From NCBI GenBank assembly GCA_007571355.1, contig RKRO01000333.1:1-7912 (forward strand): a stretch of DNA of 7,912 bases, given 5' to 3'. The notes under the pieces are model-generated. The model was not told the DNA's origin. It worked only from the letters and a program-made list of their open reading frames with translations, and did no database searches. The position numbers and the translations under genes were made by a program. Numbering within the stretch: the first letter of the stretch is position 1; each line of letters begins with the position of its first letter. This document shows, in pieces, positions 1 through 5,353 of the stretch. The stretch is from Candidatus Poribacteria bacterium. Lineage in GTDB: Bacteria > Poribacteria > WGA-4E > WGA-3G.

Positions 1-244
1 CCCAATTGATGCCCAACCACTTCAACGCATCGTAAATCTCGTGCATGGACTCATCAGTGGAACGCGCCGTATCTGTATCATCGATGCGGAGGATGAATTT
101 GCCGTTGTGATGTTTGGCAAACAGCCAATTGAACAGAGCTGTGCGCGCGCCGCCGATATGCAAAAAACCGGTAGGCGAAGGTGCCATCCGAACCCGTATT
201 TCATCTGTATCTGTGTCCGTTAAACTGTGTGGTGTTTCGTTCAT
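1..244 (-). CDS. gltX: Glutamyl-tRNA synthetase, N-terminal 81 residues (cut by window edge)
   Basis: This class I aminoacyl-tRNA synthetase charges tRNA-Glu with glutamate in the cytoplasm. The visible part holds the start of the Rossmann catalytic domain: the RMAPSPTGFLHIGGARTAL stretch (about residues 19-37) with the HIGH-type ATP-binding motif as HIGG, then NWLFAKHHNGKFILRIDDTD, whose RIDDTD is typical of bacterial GluRS rather than GlnRS (which has RFDD). The start is the ATG at 244-242. It overlaps the TGA stop of glnS (243-241) as ATGA, so translation is probably coupled to glnS. The N-terminus carries a short extra leader (MNETPHSLTDTDTDE) before the conserved IRVRMAPSPTG. The rest of the gene, including the KMSKS loop and the anticodon-binding domain, lies beyond position 1. 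Family identity is secure. Whether the enzyme is discriminating or non-discriminating cannot be judged from this part, but the adjacent glnS makes a discriminating enzyme likely. Confidence 0.95.
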   Translation of the reverse strand, partial: MNETPHSLTDTDTDEIRVRMAPSPTGFLHIGGARTALFNWLFAKHHNGKFILRIDDTDTARSTDESMHEIYDALKWLGINW

Positions 245-1956
245 TTTTGCCCTTTCTGGATCTTTGCCCAAGAATCTCTTAACGGTACTGTGCGATTGAA
301 CACTAATTTCTCTGGTGTTGTATCTGGATCGACACAGAAATAGCCTAGCCGCAGGAACTGATACCGGCTTCCCGAGGGTGCATCAACGAGACTCGGTTCA
401 ACCTTGCAGTTGTCGAGAATCACCAAAGAGTTTGGATTAAGGAATTGCATCCAATCTTTACCTTCTGCTGCGCTCTCCGGTTCGCGTTCCGTAAAAAGCG
501 AATCGTAGAGACGTACCTCCGCATCAACGGCGTGTTCAGCAGACACCCAATGCAATGTGCCTCTAACTCTGCGTCCATCATCGGACCAGCCACCGCGTGT
601 TTCTGGATCGTAGCTGCAGCGTATCTCAACAATTTCGCCGGTGTTTTCATCTTTAACAACCGACTCGCACTGGATATAGTAAGCGTGCTTCAGTCGCACC
701 TCTTGTCCCGGTGCTAACCTATAGAATTTCCGGGGCGGATCCTCCATAAAATCTTCACGTTCGATATAAATTTCTCGCGAAAACGGAATTTTTCGGGTGC
801 CAGCGTTCTCATCTTCTGGGTTATTTTCAGCGTCAAACATCTCAATCTGTCCTTCTGGGTAGTTGTCAATGACGACTTTGACAGGATCCAGAACTGCCAG
901 GACGCGCGGGGCATGACGATTCAAATCATCTCGAATGGAATACTCAAGTTGTCCCATCTCAATGAGGTTATCTGCCTTTGAAACCCCGATCCGGTTGCAA
1001 AAATCTCGAATAGATTCCGGTGTATAACCACGTCGGCGCATTCCTGCAAGTGTCGGCATCCTCGGATCGTCCCAGCCACTGACGTGTCCGCCTTGTACCA
1101 ACAGCCGAAGTTTCCGTTTACCCAGAACGGTATAAGTAAGGTTCAGACGTGCGAATTCAATTTGCCGAGGTTGATAGATTTCTAACACCTCTAAGAACCA
1201 GTCGTAGAGTGGACGGTGGTCCTCAAAATGAACATCACATAACGAATGCGTTATCCCTTCAATTGAATCAGACTGTCCGTGTGTAAAATCGTAGGTCGGA
1301 TAGATGCACCAGTTGTCTCCGTGGCGATAGTGATGGGCGCGTAAGATGCGATACATCACCGGATCCCGCATATTCAGGTTCGGGCTTGACATATCAATTT
1401 TTGCGCGAAGTGTGCGCGAACCGTCTGGAAACTCGCCGTTGCGCATGTCTTTGAACAAGGTCAAATTTTCCGCAACTGACCGGTCACGATAAGGGCTGTC
1501 TCTTCCCGGCTCAACCAAGGTCCCACGATATGTGCGCATTTCGTCCGGTGTCAGATCACAGACGTATGCCTTCTCTTTTTTTATCAGTTTAATGGCATAT
1601 CCGTATAGCGTCTCGAAATAGTCGGAAGCGTGGTACTCGCGATCTTTCCAATCGAATCCGAGCCAGCAGACATCGCGCTTGATCGCTTCTACGTACTCAC
1701 TCTCTTCTGTGAGAGGATTGCTATCATCAAATCGTAAATTGTAGAGACCATCGTAATCTTCAGCAATGCCGTAACTGATACAGATCGCCTTGGCGTGTCC
1801 GATATGGAGGTATCCACTCGGTTCTGGGGGGAATCGGGTATGTACCCGCCCGTCATATCTGTTCGTCTCGAGGTCCTTCTCAATCTCTTGACGGATGAAA
1901 TTTGTGTCAGAGGCAGTGCTAACGTTTTCTTTTGCATCGGGATATGAATGTTTCAT
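241..1956 (-). CDS. glnS: Glutaminyl-tRNA synthetase
   Basis: This enzyme attaches glutamine to tRNA-Gln in one step, so the cell need not rely on the Glu-tRNA-Gln amidotransferase route. It has 571 residues (E. coli GlnRS has 554) and aligns end to end with that enzyme from memory. The catalytic domain begins near FIRQEIEKDL (20-29) and contains RFPPEPSGYLHIGHAKAI with HIGH at 51-54, NLRFDDSNP at 73-81, CIYPTYDFTH at 217-226 and ITHSLC ending at 240. That last Cys corresponds to the E. coli GlnRS position where GluRS has Arg, which supports glutamine specificity. The KMSKS-type loop reads VLGKRKL (277-283) where E. coli has VMSKRKL, so the Ser is replaced by Gly. WDDPRMPTLAGMRRRGY (295-311) follows. 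The two anticodon-binding beta-barrels occupy about 350-560, ending in VFNRTVPLRDSWAK. The start is the ATG at 1956; only a weak AGGA lies about 13 nt upstream. The stop overlaps the gltX start. Confidence 0.96.
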   Translation of the reverse strand: MKHSYPDAKENVSTASDTNFIRQEIEKDLETNRYDGRVHTRFPPEPSGYLHIGHAKAICISYGIAEDYDGLYNLRFDDSNPLTEESEYVEAIKRDVCWLGFDWKDREYHASDYFETLYGYAIKLIKKEKAYVCDLTPDEMRTYRGTLVEPGRDSPYRDRSVAENLTLFKDMRNGEFPDGSRTLRAKIDMSSPNLNMRDPVMYRILRAHHYRHGDNWCIYPTYDFTHGQSDSIEGITHSLCDVHFEDHRPLYDWFLEVLEIYQPRQIEFARLNLTYTVLGKRKLRLLVQGGHVSGWDDPRMPTLAGMRRRGYTPESIRDFCNRIGVSKADNLIEMGQLEYSIRDDLNRHAPRVLAVLDPVKVVIDNYPEGQIEMFDAENNPEDENAGTRKIPFSREIYIEREDFMEDPPRKFYRLAPGQEVRLKHAYYIQCESVVKDENTGEIVEIRCSYDPETRGGWSDDGRRVRGTLHWVSAEHAVDAEVRLYDSLFTEREPESAAEGKDWMQFLNPNSLVILDNCKVEPSLVDAPSGSRYQFLRLGYFCVDPDTTPEKLVFNRTVPLRDSWAKIQKGQK

Positions 1957-2044
1957 GTCTTAAACCGTGTCCTGTTTTGGGTGTATAACGGAGACCCACG
2001 CCCTTGAAAAGCGGTAGGTCTGCTGAGGCAGGAAAATTACAGTT
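1957..2044. other. Short divergent intergenic region upstream of glnS
   Basis: This 88-bp gap separates glnS (minus) from the small plus-strand ORF at 2045. It should hold the glnS promoter. The best minus-strand candidate I see is TTTTCA, 17 bp, TATACA (only 4/6 matches in each box), which is weak. I looked for a T-box leader, common upstream of synthetase genes in Firmicutes, and found no T-box core sequence. A 5-bp AGACC/GGTCT pairing (1992-1996 with 2017-2021) exists but is too small to interpret. Confidence 0.4.
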
Positions 2045-2323
2045 ATGTATATTATACCTTCAAAATACGCCAAAGTCAAAGTTTTCGTTTCTAACGATAG
2101 GAGGTATCAGTTGTTGAGGGTTAGATATCTGACAGCAATTATAGGGGCAGTTGACGACCATTTGATTACTGAAGTGCCTGAAAATACAGCACAATTATTG
2201 CTAAATACCGGACAATTTTTGCAGACGCATGACAAAAAAAGCATCGCGAATGAACTCAGCGGTCACTTCATAGAAATGGTAAATGTGGAGGAACCCTCTG
2301 CAATACTGGGTCTATGCCTGTAA
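2045..2323 (+). CDS. Small hypothetical protein, 92 residues (71 if the TTG start is used)
   Basis: I do not recognise this ORF. The product would be small and soluble, with no signal peptide or membrane segment. The segment LTAIIGAVDDHLITEVPENTAQLLLNTGQFLQ has the look of small domains in which strands are followed by an 'A..LL.tG.F' helix, but I can assign no family. Two starts compete. The ATG at 2045 has GGCAGGA about 11 nt upstream. The TTG at 2111 is in frame and is preceded by a perfect AGGAGG (2099-2104) with a 6-nt spacer, a stronger site that would drop 22 residues. It is divergent from glnS and followed by an AT-rich gap. Codon use looks coding-like through the middle, but there is no homology support from memory, so it could still be spurious. 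Confidence 0.5.
   Translation: MYIIPSKYAKVKVFVSNDRRYQLLRVRYLTAIIGAVDDHLITEVPENTAQLLLNTGQFLQTHDKKSIANELSGHFIEMVNVEEPSAILGLCL
2099..2113 (+). promoter_or_regulatory. Strong Shine-Dalgarno with an in-frame TTG start inside the small ORF
   Basis: AGGAGG at 2099-2104 is followed after TATCAG by TTG at 2111-2113, in the frame of the ORF that ends at 2323. This is the best ribosome-binding site for that ORF. It either marks the true start or is a coincidence of Arg-Arg codons (AGG AGG). Confidence 0.4.
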
Positions 2324-2375
2324 TTGAGCAATATTTATCGCAGTTTCAACGCGTATACTAAATTTTTTTTGAATA

Positions 2376-2392
2376 TTGGCACAAAACTTGCT
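2376..2392 (+). promoter_or_regulatory. Candidate sigma-54 (-24/-12) promoter
   Basis: The sequence TTGGCACAAAACTTGCT matches the sigma-54 consensus TGGCAC-N5-TTGCW at every defined position of that short form, with the invariant GG (2378-2379) and GC (2390-2391) at the required spacing. It differs from the longer consensus only in having A instead of G after TGGCAC. Transcription would begin near 2402. It points at the 64-residue gene starting at 2512. Enhancer-binding-protein sites would be expected about 80-200 bp upstream, which here means inside the preceding small ORF. Confidence 0.6.
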
Positions 2393-2496
2393 GCTAACTA
2401 AATTAGCGATATTTTTCCAAAAAGTGTAACTATTTTCTCACAATATCCGTTTAAACGTTATGTTAATAAATGTATCAATTTTAAAATTCTTTTTCA

Positions 2497-2504
2497 GAAA
2501 GGGG
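2497..2504 (+). promoter_or_regulatory. Ribosome-binding site of the 64-residue gene
   Basis: GAAAGGGG ends 7 nt before the ATG at 2512. It is purine-rich and well spaced, and it is the main reason for accepting this very short ORF as a gene. Confidence 0.6.
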
Positions 2505-2511
2505 TAGAACC

Positions 2512-2706
2512 ATGAAAATCAAAGAGTTACGCAAGAATCGTCCATGCTTATATGAGACCGCTTTGTGTTTTGCGATTGCCAAAGCGCATCAAGACGAATT
2601 CCGCTGGGAACGTTTTATTGATAATGTATCCCAGATATGTGATACGTTTGCCCACCAAATTGCTGCTAAAGACGTACCCCCTTCTAAGCAGCCGCGTCAG
2701 AATTAG
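2512..2706 (+). CDS. Small hypothetical protein, 64 residues
   Basis: I do not recognise this protein. It is basic at the N-terminus (MKIKELRKNRPC). It is probably helical through ETALCFAIAKAHQDEFRWERF and IDNVSQICDTFAHQIA, and ends in a polar, proline-containing tail (DVPPSKQPRQN). Cys residues lie at about 12, 19 and 43. There is no signal peptide and no long hydrophobic run. Support for a real gene comes from the well-placed GAAAGGGG ribosome-binding site and a sigma-54-like promoter about 110 bp upstream, which would imply activator-dependent, condition-specific expression. It converges on yvcK with only 13 bp between the stop codons and no visible terminator, so each transcript probably reads into the other gene's antisense. 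The function is unknown. A regulatory or stress-related small protein is possible but is speculation. Confidence 0.6.
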   Translation: MKIKELRKNRPCLYETALCFAIAKAHQDEFRWERFIDNVSQICDTFAHQIAAKDVPPSKQPRQN

Positions 2707-2719
2707 GTTCCGCCAGCGA

Positions 2720-3949
2720 TTAGATTGATTCTTGGATTTTTGGATGATCTTTAAAGATTTTAACGAGAGAGCGGACTAATTTTTCGGGATCGTGGCGGAT
2801 AACGTTCATTTCTACGCCGCCTTCGGTTACCACCATCCCACAGATGAGGTCCGCTTCAAGCACGCAAATACCTTCCTCCTCAAGCGATTCCCGTTCACGA
2901 TTATAGGATACTTGGACTTTTGCCTCATCCGCAACCTGCATTGTTTCTGCTGACAGCAGTGAAATATGCTTAGCGAGGTTAAGCACATCCATTGGATGCG
3001 CTGTATTCCCATACAGCATTGAGAGTGCTTCTTCCGACAGTGACCGAATTCGTGTTAATTGTGCAACCAATTCTTGGCGCACATATTCTTGGATAATCTC
3101 TGTCGGTGCAGGTTGATTGTTGACCAGAACGTAATCAAGTGAAATCTTGGCGTGATCAAGTACGGCGTTGACGTGATCGCTCACCGCATAGCCATCCGTT
3201 TCTCCGGGCTGCGTCATCACATTACAGACATATATTTTCATCGCCGTAGATTGTTGTATCGCTTCTACAACCCCTTTAATAACGAGATTCGGCATGATAC
3301 TGGTATACAAACTGCCGGGTCCAATGATAATAACATCGGCGTTAAGGAGTGCATCTGTTGCCCCTTTATGTGCCTGACATTCGTAAGATCCGTCGGTGGG
3401 GTGGTGATGTGTTTTGCCGTTTTCGCGGGGTTCAAAAAAGACGCGCTTGATAGGTTCGCGATTCTCTCTCAAAGGGATTGTCGATTCGCCGCGAACGATT
3501 TCTCCGTCAGCGAGTTCTGCACATAGCACCGTGTAATCTAAAGTCACCGGTATGATTCTGCCTCGGACAGCGAGAAGGCGCGAGGCTGCTTGAATCGCTT
3601 TCGGAAAGTTGCCTTTCAGCTCTGTCAACGCCGTTAACAAGATATTGCCGACGGTATGTCCGCCGAGTTCGCCGTTGCTTGAAAAGCGGTATTCAAAAAG
3701 CCCCGCAAGTTCATCTGCATCGGATAACGTGAACAAAAGCCTACGGATGTCGCCAGGCGGTAGCATATCGAATTCTTCAACGAGTCGCCCTGAACTCCCA
3801 CCATCGTCCGAAACGGTGACGATCGCTGCCAAGCTATCTAAATCAATAATATTGTCTTTACCTATCTCCAAATCAGCATAACGTTTAATGCCGCTGAGTA
3901 GAGCAGATAAACCACTTCCGCCTCCGATGCAGGCAAGTCTCAAAGTCAT
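2720..3949 (-). CDS. yvcK: YvcK/CofD-family gluconeogenesis and cell-envelope factor
   Basis: YvcK-family proteins are cytoplasmic, share the fold of CofD (2-phospho-L-lactate transferase), bind UDP-sugars in studied bacteria, and are needed for normal morphology and growth on gluconeogenic carbon sources; their enzymatic activity is not settled. The 409-residue product shows the family signatures in order: GGGSGLS nucleotide/sugar-binding loop (9-15), TVSDDGGSSGRL (45-56), PPGDIR (64-69), GELGGHTVGNI (93-103), GPGSLYTS (210-217) and CNVMTQPGETDGY (242-254). I chose the ATG at 3949 because GGAG lies 5 nt upstream and conserved sequence begins at once. The frame stays open to 4027, but that 26-residue extension looks non-homologous. 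In Firmicutes the gene sits with rapZ and whiA; neither is here. Instead the upstream neighbour on the same strand is the SUMF1 gene, 237 bp away. It converges with the 64-residue gene. Confidence 0.93.
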   Translation of the reverse strand: MTLRLACIGGGSGLSALLSGIKRYADLEIGKDNIIDLDSLAAIVTVSDDGGSSGRLVEEFDMLPPGDIRRLLFTLSDADELAGLFEYRFSSNGELGGHTVGNILLTALTELKGNFPKAIQAASRLLAVRGRIIPVTLDYTVLCAELADGEIVRGESTIPLRENREPIKRVFFEPRENGKTHHHPTDGSYECQAHKGATDALLNADVIIIGPGSLYTSIMPNLVIKGVVEAIQQSTAMKIYVCNVMTQPGETDGYAVSDHVNAVLDHAKISLDYVLVNNQPAPTEIIQEYVRQELVAQLTRIRSLSEEALSMLYGNTAHPMDVLNLAKHISLLSAETMQVADEAKVQVSYNRERESLEEEGICVLEADLICGMVVTEGGVEMNVIRHDPEKLVRSLVKIFKDHPKIQESI

Positions 3950-3954
3950 AGTTT

Positions 3955-3958
3955 CTCC
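3955..3958 (-). promoter_or_regulatory. Ribosome-binding site fixing the yvcK start
   Basis: On the minus strand GGAG is followed by AAACT and then ATG at 3949. This places the start 26 codons inside the longest open frame and agrees with where family conservation begins. Confidence 0.75.
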
Positions 3959-4186
3959 AAAAATCCGGATATTGTCGCAGACAGGTATTGGAAAAGAACC
4001 AAGCACTTGTCCGAAGATTCCCCTCACCCCCGCAGGTAGAGGAATCAGATGGGAATCGCTTCGATGGGATGGGTTTCAATCCTTATGGGCTTTACGATAA
4101 AATATAGTTTACCGTGTGTCTGGGACTTCAGGTTCTTCTTGTTGAGTCTTACCCCAACCGTGATGAATTGTCCAATGCATGATAGT

Positions 4187-5010
4187 TTATTCCTTATCGG
4201 GATGTTTTACAAGTTTTACACAACGGAAACCGATGGTGTAGCAGAACCCGTACCCGGACGCAGTGCGATAGGAGATGCGCGCGGGTTGTCTACCGTTGAA
4301 CCTGTACCCCCCGCGCACGGTTATGGCAACAGTCTGATCAATCGGCGACACGCAGTGCTGCTTAACATTCCCTACCATATCATACAGACCATACCCATTC
4401 GGACGAAACATACCCACAGGGGTTGTGTCCTCTCTAGAAGAATACTTTGACTTCTTCAACCTGAAGTACTGGTTCGTTTCTGGGAATGTGAACGTGTCAT
4501 CCCATACTATCAGCGTATCACCCCACGGATATTTCTTACCTACCAAACCACCGCGAGCAGCCTTTTCCCACTCCGCACAGGTGGGTAACCGTTTGCCTGC
4601 CCATTCCGCATAAGCCATCGCAGCCTGCCAATGCACATATATAACGGGGTAGTTCGCTTTACCCTCCGGGTAGTTGTCGCCATTCCAATGCTTCAAGTAA
4701 GATACCAGTTTTGGGGCAACGCGATCTTTCTGCCACTGTGGGTTGGCCAACACAAATTTTTGGAAATCCGCATTCGTCACTGGGTGGATGTCCATATAGA
4801 ACGCATCGACATGAACCTTGCGCAGGGGCTCCTCATCGGCAAATTCATAATTGTAGGAATGTGATGCAGGTTTCATCATCTGAAATTCGCCTGCAGGGAT
4901 CAGTACCATTGTGCGACCGTCTATCGGCGTGGTTATCTTTTTCGGTATCTCCTCCGACATTGCATAGCTGGCAACTACGAACAAAACGAGTAAGAGACTC
5001 AAGTTTTCAT
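4187..5010 (-). pseudogene. Secreted SUMF1 (formylglycine-generating-enzyme-like) domain protein, frameshifted at codon 2-3
   Basis: SUMF1 domains include the enzyme that oxidises a sulfatase Cys to formylglycine, plus many relatives with other or unknown roles. Family landmarks are MVLIPAGEFQM, HPVTNADFQKFV, YPVIYVHWQAAMAYAEWAGKRLPTCAEWEKAARGG, KKYPWGD, PNGYGLYDMVGNV and IGFRCV. AGGAG (5024-5020) sits 9 nt before ATG (5010-5008), but that frame reads M-K-T-stop. The domain frame begins N-L-S-L-L-L immediately after. One extra A in the tract at 5007-5004 gives MKNLSLLLVLFVVASYA, an ideal Sec signal peptide, and a 274-residue protein. As sequenced, the domain frame stays open only to a TTG at 5137, through sequence that does not look coding. 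Other odd points: NVKQHC replaces the usual NVWEWC, and the catalytic Cys pair of true FGE is absent (GGYRFNGRQPARISYR). It is probably not a sulfatase activator, and is either decaying or mis-sequenced. Identity of the domain is firm; functionality is doubtful. Confidence 0.75.
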
Positions 5011-5019
5011 AAGAATAGA

Positions 5020-5024
5020 CTCCT
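5020..5024 (-). promoter_or_regulatory. Ribosome-binding site of the SUMF1 gene
   Basis: AGGAG on the minus strand, 9 nt before the ATG at 5010-5008. It decides where translation should begin and so exposes the frameshift in the next codons. Confidence 0.75.
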
Positions 5025-5045
5025 ATAATTTTCTTTGTATTATTC

Positions 5046-5152
5046 AAATCCAAGTTGCTACCAATGGATTTTGGACAGTGTCGCACATTTTTCTGGACAC
5101 TTTCTTCACCGCGTGGGGGTGCTATGGCTATGAACAAGTGGCAACTTGGGTT
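5046..5152. repeat. 107-bp segment bounded by 15-bp inverted repeats (MITE-like or IS remnant)
   Basis: AATCCAAGTTGCTAC at 5046-5060 matches the reverse complement of 5138-5152 at 13 of 15 positions, with a perfect 9-bp core CCAAGTTGC/GCAACTTGG. Inside it a second pair, AGTGTC (5076-5081) and GACACT (5095-5100), could form a nested stem. No coding sequence and no clear target-site duplication is seen. It ends about 20 bp upstream of the SUMF1 ribosome-binding site, so it either supplies or interrupts that gene's promoter region. Calling it mobile is inference; it could also be a large RNA or operator structure. Confidence 0.45.
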
Positions 5153-5200
5153 ATAGTAGATTCCGAAAATAGGTTTACACTTGTGGTATAGGCTTCAGTC

Positions 5201-5215
5201 TGTGCCATCGGCACA
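5201..5215. repeat. Short perfect hairpin
   Basis: TGTGCC, loop ATC, GGCACA: a 6-bp GC-rich stem in the intergenic region. No T-tract follows on either strand, so it is not a classical terminator. It may be an operator or a remnant of a repeat. Confidence 0.35.
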
Positions 5216-5246
5216 CACAACTTTACAGTTCACACGACACGATCGC

Positions 5247-5269
5247 AGGGGTTGGGTTACCCAATCGCT
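5247..5269. repeat. Imperfect 23-bp palindrome (REP-like)
   Basis: AGGGGTTGGGT-T-ACCCAATCGCT: 11-base arms around one central base, with nine Watson-Crick pairs, one G-T pair and one mismatch. Intergenic G-rich/C-rich palindromes of this type are often dispersed in bacterial genomes, but copy number cannot be judged from one window. Confidence 0.4.
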
Positions 5270-5353
5270 AAGGTCCCCGCCTGGGCAAATAATTACAGGA
5301 TCTACGATAATAATAAAAAAAGGCTGGACAACGCAACATAGTAGTTAACGCAA

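Larger units (their letters stand above)
2324..2511 (+). promoter_or_regulatory. AT-rich intergenic region ahead of the 64-residue gene
   Basis: This 188-bp stretch is clearly more AT-rich than its surroundings and has no coding potential I can see. It holds a T8 tract (2363-2370), a sigma-54-type promoter (2376-2392), a perfect 10-bp palindrome CGTTTAAACG (2448-2457) and the ribosome-binding site of the next gene. If the sigma-54 start is used, the mRNA leader would be about 110 nt. Confidence 0.6.
5011..5353. other. Non-coding region between the mutase and SUMF1 genes
   Basis: No convincing gene lies in these 343 bases. They hold a 107-bp segment bounded by inverted repeats (5046-5152), a GC-rich hairpin (5201-5215), an imperfect palindrome (5247-5269), and a minus-strand CCTTTTTTTATTATTAT tract just past the mutase stop. 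That tract could serve as a weak or factor-assisted terminator, though I see no strong stem in front of it. Confidence 0.5.

Noticed and set aside
1957..2044. T-box or other synthetase riboswitch upstream of glnS
   Set aside because: No T-box core or sizeable conserved stem is present in the 88-bp gap.
2324..2375. Intrinsic terminator for the 92-residue ORF at the T8 tract
   Set aside because: No GC-rich stem precedes the T run; it fits better as promoter-upstream AT-rich DNA.
3152..3526. Long plus-strand ORF opposite yvcK (124 residues)
   Set aside because: It is an antisense shadow of a well-supported conserved gene and has no domain or ribosome-binding support.
3950..4027. 26-residue N-terminal extension of the yvcK frame
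   Set aside because: Family conservation begins at the internal ATG 3949, which has its own GGAG; the extension looks non-coding.
4109..4180. A 23-residue minus-strand ORF starting MHWTIHHGWGKTQQ, 6 bp after the SUMF1 stop and preceded by AAGGA
   Set aside because: Too short, no recognised homology and no independent promoter; could be a remnant, but the ribosome-binding site alone is not enough.
5011..5137. Upstream extension of the SUMF1 frame to a TTG at 5137
   Set aside because: It runs through the inverted-repeat segment, has no ribosome-binding site and reads unlike a protein N-terminus; the ATG at 5010 explains the signals better.
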